A stretch of 64,000 bases of DNA from Huiozyma naganishii CBS 8797 (Eukaryota; Ascomycota; Saccharomycetes; Saccharomycetales; Saccharomycetaceae), in the NCBI RefSeq assembly GCF_000348985.1, contig NC_035924.1:372001-436000 (forward strand), read 5' to 3'. A model generated the notes under the pieces. It was not told where the DNA came from and made no database searches. It was given only the letters and a program-made list of their open reading frames with translations. Positions 27,152-37,078 of this stretch are shown here, piece by piece; within the stretch, counting starts at the first letter, position 1, and each line of letters begins with the position of its first letter. A program made the position numbers and the translations under genes.

Positions 27152-28144
27152 TCATATGTGCTCGAATTGGGAAATGATTTCCGTTATAGGAACGGTGCGT
27201 TCCACCAGCTGGTCCTCCTCTGGACCCTCCAGTTGCAAGTAGTGCAGTTGCGATAGCTTGACGGTGTCCCGGAGAAAGGCAATGGCCTCCCCGTAGTGCG
27301 TTCCAACCTGGTCGACCGAGTGTGAATCGTCGCTGAGGACGAATTTGCCGTTCCCGTGGAGTTGGTTCAGCTGGCAGATCCGGAGCCCAGGGTACGGTTC
27401 CTGGAGCCCTTTCCGTAGCGCGGAGGTGTTGACCTCGAGGATCCCGCCGTAATCACTTATGAACTGTAAGTTTCTCAAGACTAGCTGTTCAAGGGAGGGC
27501 CACAGGTCGAAAATCTCGTTGTCTTTGACGTGACGGCCCGCGGGAGCCGTGGTGACTTGACCGGACTCTGTATCCACTTTCAGGTCCTCTGGGAGATGTA
27601 ATTTATACAGGTCAAAATGACCCACAATTTTGGGTTTCAGTAATTGCAACATCTCGTATTGTGTCTCATAGTATCGGGTGATGAGTTGAAGTAGATTGTT
27701 ACCGCAGGATTCGAGGGCCCGGTTCCAATTGCTGCTATCGAAATCAATAGGGATTCCGTTAACGTGGTGCACAGACCCAACAAAAAACTTGACCGTGTGA
27801 GAGTACCTCTCCTGTAGCGACTTGCAATATTCAATCTGTTCAGTATCGCAACTCTCCGATTCCGCACCGACTATAATTTTCAGAGGGTCATCTTTGTGTT
27901 GCAATTGGATTCTCCGAGCATGCTCAACAAACTTCTCCCAATCCTCCAGTAGCCTTGCCACATCGTCTTCTGCATCTTCCGAGTGGATCTCCTCAGGGTA
28001 CAGATACTGCGCACTTAATCGGGGCATGTGTTCTGTCAGGCAAAAGGTTTTGAAATTCAGCTGCGACGCTCTTTCGACCATGTCGTTCAGTGGGGAATAC
28101 CCATGTTGACTGTAGTCCCCTGAGTGTGTGTGGTGACTATACAT
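27152..28144 (-). CDS. HIS2: Histidinol-phosphate phosphatase His2
   Basis: His2 removes phosphate from L-histidinol phosphate in the eighth step of histidine synthesis, in the cytosol. It is a PHP-superfamily metalloenzyme of 330 residues (S. cerevisiae 335). The amino end MYSHHTHSGDYSQHG carries the His-x-His metal motif. Other conserved parts are FCLTEHMPR, GAESESCDTEQIEYC, FVGSVHHVNGIPIDFD, VGHFDLYKL, ILEVNTSALRKGL and VLSDDSHSVDQVG, which supply the remaining metal and phosphate ligands. The frame is open 30 bases further upstream from a TTG, but the ATG giving MYSHHTHSG matches the family start exactly. It is divergent from ECO1 over about 185 bases. I saw no perfect Gcn4 site in that gap. 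Confidence 0.96.
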   Translation of the reverse strand: MYSHHTHSGDYSQHGYSPLNDMVERASQLNFKTFCLTEHMPRLSAQYLYPEEIHSEDAEDDVARLLEDWEKFVEHARRIQLQHKDDPLKIIVGAESESCDTEQIEYCKSLQERYSHTVKFFVGSVHHVNGIPIDFDSSNWNRALESCGNNLLQLITRYYETQYEMLQLLKPKIVGHFDLYKLHLPEDLKVDTESGQVTTAPAGRHVKDNEIFDLWPSLEQLVLRNLQFISDYGGILEVNTSALRKGLQEPYPGLRICQLNQLHGNGKFVLSDDSHSVDQVGTHYGEAIAFLRDTVKLSQLHYLQLEGPEEDQLVERTVPITEIISQFEHI

Positions 28145-28330
28145 GTGCTCTGTTCTGCCTTCGTTCCCGTCCAAATCTTAGAATCAGCTGCAGTTTGGTG
28201 AAGGTCACAGCATTCCATCAAAAAACTGCTAATCTGAAATCGAGTTCAAATTTGATTATTTGATCCCGAACGCGTAAAGGTACATGGAGACGCGACATAT
28301 TGGCTCGCCCCCCGCTACTACTGCGTGAAC

Positions 28331-29140
28331 ATGGCCAGCAGGGAATCGCAGGCGTCGAAATCCTATAGACCCAAAGGGAAGAGTAAGTACATTCAATCGC
28401 AGATCCAGTTTACCTCTGCTACTGGTGCAAGTAAGGTCACAAAATGTACGAAGTGTGAGATGACTTATGCGAGGGATTCGGTGGAGGACATTGCATCGCA
28501 CCACCAGTACCATGATATGCACTTGAGGGGCAGGAAATGGCAGGCAGGATGGGGCCATCCGGTGAGCATACCGAACGGTATTCCGTCCCCGCCGTCATCC
28601 TCATCTTCACTGTCCCATGCCCGAAAGAATAGCAATTTGGCGAATAGTAAAATAGTATTCATTAGACCGAATCACGCTGGTGAGATAAATGCCACACTAG
28701 ATATAATGCAAATAGTAAACGATGAATTGAGTGCTCCACAAGATGAGAACGGATTTTGGAGTGGGATCAATCAGACCACTTTACAAGGGAAAGCATTCGT
28801 TTACGTTAAGAACAACAGAGCTGCAGGGGTTATCACCGTGGAGGTCCTTGAACCCGGTAGAGGTAGGTGGATGGTATATAGGGATAAGAGCATAGTACAG
28901 AGCGTCAAACCCAATTTTATCTTGGGAATATCTAGGATTTGGGTCTGTAGAAGCGAAAGGGCCCAAGGTATTGCTACTAAATTGCTTGAGGCAGCTAGAC
29001 TGCATACAATAACAGACAATCCAATTGAAAAACATTACATGGCATGGAGCCAACCGTCTGAAAGCGGTGGCAGATTAGCGTTGCGTTATAACAGCATGAA
29101 GCATGCTTCAGGGGAAACCCTGATTCCATGTTACCTCTAA
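28331..29140 (+). CDS. ECO1: Cohesin acetyltransferase Eco1
   Basis: Eco1 acetylates Smc3 during S phase and so establishes sister chromatid cohesion. The product is 269 residues (S. cerevisiae 281). A short amino tail contains SYRPKGKSKYIQSQIQF, a PCNA-interacting type segment. A C2H2 zinc finger follows at about residues 38-62 (CTKCEMTYARDSVEDIASHH, then YHD). The GNAT-like domain has ISRIWVCRSERAQGIATKLL, the acetyl-CoA loop, and the typical end SGGRLALRYNSMKHASGETL followed by IPCYL. The frame opens six bases earlier at a GTG; the first ATG was chosen. In S. cerevisiae ECO1 (YFR027W) is likewise close to HIS2. CDC14, its next neighbour there, is not found here. Confidence 0.95.
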   Translation: MASRESQASKSYRPKGKSKYIQSQIQFTSATGASKVTKCTKCEMTYARDSVEDIASHHQYHDMHLRGRKWQAGWGHPVSIPNGIPSPPSSSSSLSHARKNSNLANSKIVFIRPNHAGEINATLDIMQIVNDELSAPQDENGFWSGINQTTLQGKAFVYVKNNRAAGVITVEVLEPGRGRWMVYRDKSIVQSVKPNFILGISRIWVCRSERAQGIATKLLEAARLHTITDNPIEKHYMAWSQPSESGGRLALRYNSMKHASGETLIPCYL

Positions 29141-29639
29141 ATCGCATCGTCATAAACTGGAGGAGGGGAACAAATACCGTTACAACAACACATCATATTG
29201 TTGACAATGATATTGGTACTTTTAGATGGTGGGAATAAGCACATAAGTCCCAAATTGGGGAATTAACCGGGGTAGAAAAGCCTTCTACCTTGAAGTTGCA
29301 TTATATATATACAGTCTTTTATAATTATTCATAATAGTACATTAATTCAGAGATAGTACTTTTCCGCACTGGTTCAAAAGCCCTTTAACATATTTGTTTC
29401 AAGAGATGAAACTGCGATAGAATGCAGCGGTTCTGCCACCCCATTCACGTATTCTCTTAATTTTCAGCACTGTTCACTATCTGAATTCTCTGTGGAAAAA
29501 ATGTATGGAAGAAAAAAAAATGCGACAGAGGACGAAGAACAACTTAACAGAACCTTCTCTCTGTTTCTTGCCACTATTCTTTTACACCATTATCCTACCA
29601 TTTATTGGGGCAACACTATTATAAACTGCTCCAAGAATT
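29141..29639. promoter_or_regulatory. ECO1 downstream and IOC3 upstream region
   Basis: About 500 bases. A TATATATATA tract lies at 29302-29311 and further AT-rich sequence to 29345. An A9 run occurs near 29513-29520, about 120 bases before the IOC3 ATG. I looked for a CDC14 remnant, since CDC14 follows ECO1 in S. cerevisiae, and saw no open frame that could support one. Confidence 0.35.
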
Positions 29640-32189
29640 ATGAGTGACCCCCCTGTTTCAATGACATCTGTTGAAGGATCTATAACTGGAAACACCGGAA
29701 CAGTTGTTTCTCGGGAAGCTGAATCTACGCCAGCATTCATCCAATCGAACCAGATACCAAATGACAAAGAAAACAGAGAAGATATAGACAAAGGTGCTGT
29801 AATGCAAACTCTTGGTAAAAATGCAAACACTTCAACAAATACTGGGTTAAGAAGATCAGCTCGTGTTCCCAAACCGAGAGTGGATATTGAAATCGAATAT
29901 TCTACTGAAAAGAGACCTTATAAGAAGAGAGCAAAAACTGCCGGGAAACCAGGTCCCAAACCAAAGAAGACTTCCAAAGGAGCAAAAACCAGTGTAAAAG
30001 ATGCTGGGAAGAACGATAAAAAGAAGGATCCAAAACCGAACGCCAAGAAACCTGGCCAAGTAAGCAAGAAATCGGCCACTAAGGGTAGCGCTTTACCTGC
30101 CCAGAAAAAATCCACTTCAAATCCGATATCCAGTGGTATTGGACTACAGGAACCTGTATTAACAGGTACAAATTGGGCATCAGCGACTCCCTTGCTGAAC
30201 TCCGACTTCAAAACCCAACATAGTATTGTTTCAAGACTGAAAAGTCCAAATACAATTATGGTGCCTTATGCTGGAGATATTATTAAAATAATGTCCTTTA
30301 TCAACAAATTTTCCGTACTGTTCGGTTCTGATCTGCTGGGCCTATCATTCCAAGATTTTGAGATTGGTTTGGACTTATACCCAGGTGCATCTTCTGGCTC
30401 ATTTATGGGTGTTTACTCTGATATGAAACAAAAATATGTTTTATACCAGGATATATTGCCTATTAAGGATGTCATAGCTTCTCAGGATAAAGTCACTTTA
30501 CTGTTTGTTACTTTATTGAAGGTGGTATACGCCAAGGAAAAAGACATTGGCGAACCACTTGAATTACAGGACGTGAAGCCATTCCCCAAAAAAGCTGTAA
30601 AGTCAACTTTGGAAAAATTACAAACCGACGCTAAAGAATGGGGGTATCCGATGGAATGGAGAGCGTTTGCAAATATTGACAGAAAAACCCCAATTAACAA
30701 ACATTTCGAGCATGACGATACTGTCCCAGTGGATACAAAGGTACCACATATTTTATGCCCGAACATCTACGATTGGCCTTCAAATGCACCGCTTGAAGAC
30801 GAACAAAACCCACTTAAAACACCAGAGTTGGCTGATAAAGGTATTCTTGCTTTACAACCCAACGACCGTGTAATTATGCTACGTGCATTGGTTGACTGGT
30901 GCGTGACCCAATCTATCCAGGTACATAACCAGATACATCATTTGTCCCATTTGAAGTTTGAACCTGAGTTTGGCGTTCAGACGCAACATGTACCCAGGTA
31001 TCTTATCGATGGTGACAAATCCACTTTTCTTCTGTTCAAAAAACTGTGCCACTTAGTACAAAATCGATTGGAGATCCGTTCCAAGAAAAAGCATTACAAG
31101 AAGTTGCTGAGACAAGGCAAACAACCCGAGCTTCAAAAGAAACTGGATACTATCAAAGAGATCAAAGATGCTCTACAAAAAGCAGATGATCCGGAACAGG
31201 AAGATCGTTTATTAACATCGTTCTATGACAAATGGGTGTCAGTGTTCGAGGGTGAATTGCACGACAACCCGCTAGCCAATCCATTTGCAAATGAAGTGTA
31301 TCAGTTGAGATGCCAGGAATTTTTCATAGGAAGAATTCCACATATGGGTGACTTTTACCTTCCAAGACTGCATTCGTATGGCTCAGATGCCAAGATCAGT
31401 ACATTTACCGATTTGCGAACATTAAATGACATATTACAAAAATTCCAAGAAGGAGTCTATAACAGTGATACACTGTTTGAAAATTTTGGGCAGAACATGA
31501 GCAGTCAGTTCAAAGTTCTCTATCACGATACACCCAGCTTGGTTCGTGATGTCAATAAAGGCGTCAGTACCCATGGGAAGGTCTACTGGTACGAGGTCTG
31601 CCATGATTTGAAAACGCTACAGGAATTTATCGAACTTATAGATCTGAAGATATTTCGCGCACCTGCTAAAACAGATGTTACTGCTACTATTGCAGATGGT
31701 CCATTAGCGAGTAAGGAAGTCACACCTGTAGCTAATGAACCGGTAGAAAAACCGGACGCGCCCAGTGCCAGCAAAGATAAGATGACGCATGACACGACGG
31801 TAAACAAGCATCCATTGCCCAAAGACCCCAAGTACAATCTTTCGAGAGCTCGCTTACAAATTATGAAGGATTACTTGTCTAAAATGCATTTTGTTCTGGC
31901 TGCTTACGAAGATCTGAAAGAGAAATATGGTGACATGAAACCTGGGAGACGTCAACTGAGAAGAGTACATAAGCTCAACTATTCAGACCAGGTTCTAGAT
32001 GGATCTGATGATGATGCCCCCTCTGAAAATGAGTACCAAGATGAGGATTTAGAAGCTGATGTAGAGGAAATTGAAATAGATGCTGATGATGACAGTTCTG
32101 ATGAATATGAAGAGGAGCCACAAGAGGTGAAACCTGCTCGTCGCGGTCCTGGCAGGCCACGGAAAAGACCGTTATCTGATGAAGAATAA
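29640..32189 (+). CDS. IOC3: Isw1a chromatin remodeller subunit Ioc3
   Basis: Ioc3 pairs with the Isw1 ATPase in the ISW1a complex, which spaces nucleosomes; the paralog in S. cerevisiae is Esc8. The product is 849 residues (S. cerevisiae Ioc3 787). The first 170 residues are basic and disordered, with repeated Lys/Pro/Gly segments (KRAKTAGKPGPKPKKTSKG). The folded core begins near residue 180 with LLNSDFKTQHSIVSRLKSPN and VPYAGDIIKIMSFINKFSVL, a DDT/HLB-like module, followed by helical segments about residues 390-680. The carboxyl end is very acidic and closes with an AT-hook-like RRGPGRPRKRP. Position next to CMK1 matches YFR013W-YFR014C. Confidence 0.9.
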   Translation: MSDPPVSMTSVEGSITGNTGTVVSREAESTPAFIQSNQIPNDKENREDIDKGAVMQTLGKNANTSTNTGLRRSARVPKPRVDIEIEYSTEKRPYKKRAKTAGKPGPKPKKTSKGAKTSVKDAGKNDKKKDPKPNAKKPGQVSKKSATKGSALPAQKKSTSNPISSGIGLQEPVLTGTNWASATPLLNSDFKTQHSIVSRLKSPNTIMVPYAGDIIKIMSFINKFSVLFGSDLLGLSFQDFEIGLDLYPGASSGSFMGVYSDMKQKYVLYQDILPIKDVIASQDKVTLLFVTLLKVVYAKEKDIGEPLELQDVKPFPKKAVKSTLEKLQTDAKEWGYPMEWRAFANIDRKTPINKHFEHDDTVPVDTKVPHILCPNIYDWPSNAPLEDEQNPLKTPELADKGILALQPNDRVIMLRALVDWCVTQSIQVHNQIHHLSHLKFEPEFGVQTQHVPRYLIDGDKSTFLLFKKLCHLVQNRLEIRSKKKHYKKLLRQGKQPELQKKLDTIKEIKDALQKADDPEQEDRLLTSFYDKWVSVFEGELHDNPLANPFANEVYQLRCQEFFIGRIPHMGDFYLPRLHSYGSDAKISTFTDLRTLNDILQKFQEGVYNSDTLFENFGQNMSSQFKVLYHDTPSLVRDVNKGVSTHGKVYWYEVCHDLKTLQEFIELIDLKIFRAPAKTDVTATIADGPLASKEVTPVANEPVEKPDAPSASKDKMTHDTTVNKHPLPKDPKYNLSRARLQIMKDYLSKMHFVLAAYEDLKEKYGDMKPGRRQLRRVHKLNYSDQVLDGSDDDAPSENEYQDEDLEADVEEIEIDADDDSSDEYEEEPQEVKPARRGPGRPRKRPLSDEE

Positions 32190-32331
32190 ATAGTTAATGG
32201 TAGAAACCCCTAAATAGAAATGGAGTCAACCATAATTACATACTTTGTTACATAAGTCCGAAATGGAACTTGTAAGTTCATATTACAAAATGACTAAGGC
32301 CAGAAAGCAGTTATACCCTAGAGATGACAGA

Positions 32332-33588
32332 TTAAGGCGTGGCACTTGATGAGTTTGTGGTAGTTGTTCTAGTTTCAGAACTGTCAATATCACTATCATT
32401 TTCACCATAGTTCAACACTTTTTCTTTGTTTGAAGTGGCTGCTTTAACTAATTGGGCAAAAGTAGTTTGCGTGAGACTGCTCTTTAGCTTTTTCTCATCG
32501 TCTGTCAAATCTCTATCCCTCTTATTATTAACATTTAATGTTTTCATTCGGTGTGATAACAAATCAAGTTGTAAATTACTTCTCGAATTATTTTCCTCGA
32601 TATCTGTATCTGTTTCGTTCACACCACAGTACATTCCTCTCAACTTCTTGATTCTATTGTTTAGTTTAACAATCTCAACAGCCTCTTTGAATTTCTTGCG
32701 TACGTCGAAGTTCTTTTTGACACTGGGCAGCAAGTTGTGTGTCAGTAATTCTTCACTGACAATCCATGGATCTTCCATCAGCTGCGATGCTGTTGGCCTC
32801 GACTTTGGATTCAAGTCCAATGCTCTCAGAATAAAATGTTTAGGCATCGTCTGAAACATTGCCCAGTAAGGTTTATGAAACACAACAGGTGTATCGTGAG
32901 CAACACATTCATCTAGAAACCCCTCTACGGTCTCCGCCGCAAATGCAGAATACCCACATAATAGCGTATAGGTAATGACACCAATAGACCATATGTCGCA
33001 TGGTTTACCGTGACCGCCAGTAGTCAATACCTCGGGAGCTACGTACCCTAAAGAGCCAGCGGCCTTGAAAATAAGCTCATCTCCTGTATTTAATTCCCTG
33101 GCAATCCCAAAATCAGCAAGTACCAAGGGTGAATTGTCTGATTTGTCAATATACAATACGTTCTCAGGTTTGATATCTCTGTGAACTATATTTTTAGAGT
33201 GAATATACTCGACCGCTTTTAATAGTTGAACCAAGATCCTTACAGCATCCACCTCTGTAAATTTGCCCTTTGTCACGATTCTATCAAATAGTTCACCCCC
33301 GATAGCAAGCTGAGTAACAATGAAGAATTTCTCGTCAGTTTCGAACCAATCTTTGAATTTCACAACATTAGGATGGTCTAGTTTCCGTAGAATGGCGAGT
33401 TCATCGTATAACATTTTCAAATGCACGTCATTCCCCTTCAGCGCTTTCTTCAGTAATATCTTTACTGCTACGTTTTCATCCGTCGACAGTTTCCTGGCCT
33501 GTCTTACGACACCGAATGTACCAGCGCCCAGTGTCTTCCCAAATACATAATCTTCTTTCGTTTTCGAATCAGCCGGTTTCTCATCCAT
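32332..33588 (-). CDS. CMK1: Calmodulin-dependent protein kinase Cmk1
   Basis: A Ser/Thr kinase of the CaMK family, 418 residues (S. cerevisiae Cmk1 446, Cmk2 447). The kinase domain occupies about residues 12-280: glycine loop [13 protein letters not shown], catalytic lysine in [31 protein letters not shown], and the activation segment [13 protein letters not shown]. The autoinhibitory and calmodulin-binding part follows at about 290-335, with basic amphipathic helices ([32 protein letters not shown]). The last 80 residues are polar and disordered. It is convergent with IOC3 and followed by GSY1, as YFR014C is in S. cerevisiae, which favours CMK1 over CMK2; kinase sequence alone would not separate them. 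Confidence 0.92.
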   Translation of the reverse strand: MDEKPADSKTKEDYVFGKTLGAGTFGVVRQARKLSTDENVAVKILLKKALKGNDVHLKMLYDELAILRKLDHPNVVKFKDWFETDEKFFIVTQLAIGGELFDRIVTKGKFTEVDAVRILVQLLKAVEYIHSKNIVHRDIKPENVLYIDKSDNSPLVLADFGIARELNTGDELIFKAAGSLGYVAPEVLTTGGHGKPCDIWSIGVITYTLLCGYSAFAAETVEGFLDECVAHDTPVVFHKPYWAMFQTMPKHFILRALDLNPKSRPTASQLMEDPWIVSEELLTHNLLPSVKKNFDVRKKFKEAVEIVKLNNRIKKLRGMYCGVNETDTDIEENNSRSNLQLDLLSHRMKTLNVNNKRDRDLTDDEKKLKSSLTQTTFAQLVKAATSNKEKVLNYGENDSDIDSSETRTTTTNSSSATP

Positions 33589-34157
33589 CCCTAACTCTAT
33601 ATAGTTATTAGTTGATACAAGAAACTAACTTGATTCTCTTGAGCATCTCATTCCATTCTATGTGCAACTCATTTATACGTGGAAATTACCAGCAACAATA
33701 GAAAATATCAACAGCAAGCATATGCCCCTTCAAACTTCGCAAAGGCAAAAAAAAGAAAAGAAAACCAGCATTTGGTCACGTGGAAACATTATATCTATCA
33801 GTATATGCTACTGACGAATGCAGAAGGTAGCACCGGCTGGAAGAGCCAGAGTAATGGATGGAACAAAGATGATGCATTGATAAACTCGAAGTGTTTTCAC
33901 TTTCATAAACTTAATTTCCATGTTTCGTATTGCATCTCCTTCCCAAAAGAAGACTAAATTTAGCATTACTATTAGGACTTGGAAAACGTCATCCGACATA
34001 CCTTTGGAGGGGGGGGAGGGGGGGTGAGAGATATATACAAATTGATTAGATTAAGTACTCCTACTGACATATCCCATGCTCCTATATAATTTTTTTTGTT
34101 ACATTTCTTTTTATTGGAATATCATAGAGTTTATTACTCACTATTCACTCTTCAAAC
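33589..34157. promoter_or_regulatory. CMK1 upstream and GSY1 downstream region
   Basis: About 570 bases. It holds an E-box inside GGTCACGTGGAA (33775-33786), a perfect Cbf1/CACGTG core. A G-rich tract at 34006-34024 (GG-A-G8-A-G7) could form a four-stranded structure. T-rich sequence at 34089-34112 probably serves GSY1 3' end formation. No gene was recognised; a 92-codon frame here has no coding character. Confidence 0.35.
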
Positions 34158-36284
34158 TCATTCGTCATCATCAATCGGGTCTTCGTCATCATTAGCGGGA
34201 GTACCGTCTGGATTCAAACTTAGGTTAAAGTAATCATCCGCGTTATTAGCGTCCTGCAGAGTACCAAGATCACCTGGGGTCATAAACACGGTGCTACCAG
34301 ATCTGGAGTCTCTTGGAGACCCAGGTACACTCATTGGTCTGGCAATCTTGAATTTCTTGGTGCCAGCAAGAGTATCCATGTTTTCGTCACTAACGTCCTC
34401 ACCACCCATCAAACGCTTGTACTCTTCTGGGTACGCTCTTCTCAAACCTAGTTGTCTCGCCTTGACGTATTCTAAGCCCATTCTCTTCCAATCTAGCAAA
34501 TCAGACAACCTTTCCGTTCTGTTTCTTTGGTTGATTCTCTGTCTTAGAGTCTTTTGGCAGAAACTTTCCATGTAGTCGACCAATTGTTCGACGGATTCAT
34601 CTGGAGACTTGTATCTTCTGTCCACAATGTAAATACCATAATCCTTGGCTTGATTTGCCTCAATTAGGTCCTCCATGTACGCACCAAAACCAGACAGGTT
34701 GGTAGTGATCGAGGGAACACCCATCACTGTACACTCAGCTGGGGTGTAACCCCAAGGTTCGTAGTATGATGGGAACACACCCAAATGGCAACCACGAACA
34801 AACTCGTCGTAGTCCACGGACAAGATTGGGTTGTTGGCATTCAAAAACTGTGGGTGGAAGATGACCTTGACTCTATCGCTTGATTTATTGAACAGTTGCA
34901 CGTGTCTGATTTGCGTCAACACAGGGTCAGTGGCGTCGTCAACCATATTATGGGTAACAATAGGTGGCAGTTGGTTGTCTGGTCTTCGTAGAGACAGAAC
35001 TCTTCTCTTCAACATGATCTTGTCCGACTGGGACAGTAGTTCGGATAGGTCGACTGGAATTTCCGTATTAACTCCAGAGTTTGGGAATTTCAAAGCGTGG
35101 TCGAAGATCTTCTTACCGATGTGTTTGGTAACTTCAGAGACGGTGGATTCCAAAGATCTTACAGCAGCTTGGCTCTCCAATTCGTCGACTGTGTAAGAGT
35201 TGGTTTTCGCTGGCATAATGATGAACGCAACAACTGTGGTCTTGGATCCGGCCATCTTTAATCTGTAGTTCAAACGAGCCAATGCCTCAATGAACATGTC
35301 AGCACCTTTGTTCTTGTACTCATATCTACCGGCGATGAAGAAGTACAAAGTCTTGTCCAGGTTGAAGTCAAAGGAACCGTGGAAGTGACCTCTAATAAAT
35401 TCGTGGATCTTCTCCTTTTTCAAAGCATGCAAGTTTTGGAACTCGTGTACAGCCTGGAACTTCACCACATTAATACCGTTGGGCAAGATCCCGTCTGGCT
35501 TCCTCTTCAATAAGTGTTCCGCCTCCAACGCTGTGATGTCCGAGACTGTGGTGAACACATCTGCTGTGTGGGCAGCTGCCCTCTCGATACAGTATCTGTG
35601 GTAAATGCCTCTCTTCCCAGCTTCGTGATCGACGTCGAAATACGCCAAGTTGTTGTAGAAATCAACGTCACCGGCAGCACATAGATATCTACCCAGTAGA
35701 GTAGCATGTGTTGTGAAAATAGTCACTACGTCGATTTTCTTCTTCCTGCACAGTGGTAGAGCAACACCAGCCAACCATTCGTGGAAATGAGCAATGATAG
35801 CGTGTTTAGTATCCTTCACAGCCAATTCCCCCAAGAACCATGTGACCGTGTACCCCAGCAAAATCGCGTCGTTTGTCTCTACATCATTTTCTGGGGATGG
35901 GATACCTACCAGTGACCACAAGTCACCCTTCCAGTTGTTTAGGTTCCAGCTGACAGACCCTAAATCGAACAGAAGCACTTTAGGAGAACCTTCAATCAAC
36001 CAAGTACCGTAGACGAAGTAGACACCCTTTGAGCGCATCGACTTCAACACCTCTTGGATTGGTTTCAAGTCCTCTGGGAATGCATCGTCCGCTTCCCAGT
36101 CAATTTGGTCCAGTTCCTGCTGGTACGTGGCCTTGTTCAAGGGACCCAGCAGCATATAGTTCTGCTTGTACTGGGCAGTGGTGACTGGGGCCTTGGACTT
36201 CAAGACCGAGTAAATCCCACCAACCCTGTTGGCCACCTCTGTGGCACACTCAAATAGCAGATGGTTCTGAATATCACGAGTCAT
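34158..36284 (-). CDS. GSY1: Glycogen synthase
   Basis: Glycogen synthase (glycosyltransferase family 3) adds glucose from UDP-glucose to glycogen in the cytosol. The product is 708 residues, as in S. cerevisiae Gsy1. The amino end [20 protein letters not shown] holds the UDP-glucose binding lysine region; [33 protein letters not shown] and [19 protein letters not shown] are conserved core segments; [20 protein letters not shown] is the donor-site loop with the catalytic glutamate. The arginine-rich allosteric helix for glucose-6-phosphate is at [20 protein letters not shown]. The carboxyl tail keeps the Pho85-type SVPGSP site and other serines. The frame opens at a TTG 54 bases upstream; the first ATG matches the family. 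Neighbours CMK1 and AIP5 indicate GSY1 rather than GSY2. Confidence 0.96.
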   Translation of the reverse strand: MTRDIQNHLLFECATEVANRVGGIYSVLKSKAPVTTAQYKQNYMLLGPLNKATYQQELDQIDWEADDAFPEDLKPIQEVLKSMRSKGVYFVYGTWLIEGSPKVLLFDLGSVSWNLNNWKGDLWSLVGIPSPENDVETNDAILLGYTVTWFLGELAVKDTKHAIIAHFHEWLAGVALPLCRKKKIDVVTIFTTHATLLGRYLCAAGDVDFYNNLAYFDVDHEAGKRGIYHRYCIERAAAHTADVFTTVSDITALEAEHLLKRKPDGILPNGINVVKFQAVHEFQNLHALKKEKIHEFIRGHFHGSFDFNLDKTLYFFIAGRYEYKNKGADMFIEALARLNYRLKMAGSKTTVVAFIIMPAKTNSYTVDELESQAAVRSLESTVSEVTKHIGKKIFDHALKFPNSGVNTEIPVDLSELLSQSDKIMLKRRVLSLRRPDNQLPPIVTHNMVDDATDPVLTQIRHVQLFNKSSDRVKVIFHPQFLNANNPILSVDYDEFVRGCHLGVFPSYYEPWGYTPAECTVMGVPSITTNLSGFGAYMEDLIEANQAKDYGIYIVDRRYKSPDESVEQLVDYMESFCQKTLRQRINQRNRTERLSDLLDWKRMGLEYVKARQLGLRRAYPEEYKRLMGGEDVSDENMDTLAGTKKFKIARPMSVPGSPRDSRSGSTVFMTPGDLGTLQDANNADDYFNLSLNPDGTPANDDEDPIDDDE

Positions 36285-37078
36285 TCTGCAGTTACAACAA
36301 TCGTGTGTGTGTGTGTGTATGTGTTTGGTCCCTTTCAAGAAAAGGGAGAAAGCTAGAGAGTGTAGTGAGGGAAACGTAACGATCTCTCTTCACGAGAAAA
36401 AATCTGCTGCAAGGACAAGAAGTGGAACGTTCCGGAATTAGCAGTCCAAATCTCATTTATATACAAGCATTGAACAAAGGAGGTTGGTGTAAACCCGCGC
36501 TGTTCTTTAACCCAACAACAACACCTCTCTCCCCCCACTCCTTACCCCCCCCCCCCTTGTCATGACCAGCACATTTCGAATAAGGAGAGTGCGTAAAATC
36601 CCGAGGACAGCAACAACCCACTTCCGCTTACACAATAGAACAGAGAACAATGGAATGCGAGAGCAGCCTATTGTTCACCCAAAGAGGCACGTCGTGTCCA
36701 GTGACAAAAAAGAAGACTGGACACAGGCAACAAAGAAGTTGCTCAGCTAAACAGGGGGGTAAACACCGCTTTTCTGCGGGTGTTTCTGTGTAAGTTCCAA
36801 AAATGTCCGCCTTCCCCCTGTTCTTTTTTGTCCAACTCTGAACTTAATTTCCCGATTGGGTCATGTCTTGCCGTATGCGTCCCGCAGCAGCGCCCCGCAA
36901 TTTTGGAGGGCGCTTCAGCGAAAATGGGGTAGGAGGAGGGGAGGAACATACAGAAAGACTTGCAACTATTATGTAGCAAGTTTACTATGACTTTGTCCAC
37001 TTCTGTTTCAGTACATGGATGTATTACGTAGAGAGAGGGGGAGGGTGGAGAGAATGCAACAGTACTAGCGGGGTCGAG
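36285..37078 (-). promoter_or_regulatory. GSY1 promoter with stress-response elements; AIP5 downstream region
   Basis: About 790 bases. Close to the GSY1 ATG is a (GT)8 microsatellite at 36303-36318. Stress-response element cores (CCCCT or AGGGG, Msn2/4 sites) occur at 36553-36557, 36753-36757, 36815-36819 and 36937-36941. A C12 tract lies at 36545-36556. Glycogen synthase genes of S. cerevisiae are known Msn2/4 targets, so these fit GSY1; binding is inferred. No additional gene was seen. Confidence 0.5.

Noticed and set aside
26783..27256. 157-codon plus-strand frame across LSB3 start and HIS2 end
   Set aside because: It overlaps two well-supported genes on the other strand and has no motif.
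29360..29390. GGTTCAAA resembling a tRNA B box between ECO1 and IOC3
   Set aside because: No A box, acceptor stem or anticodon arm could be formed around it.
33775..33786. Centromere element I-like GTCACGTG
   Set aside because: No AT-rich element II of the right length and no element III follow; more likely a Cbf1/E-box site.
33679..33957. 92-codon plus-strand frame upstream of CMK1
   Set aside because: Poly-basic and low-information start, no motif, lies in a promoter region.
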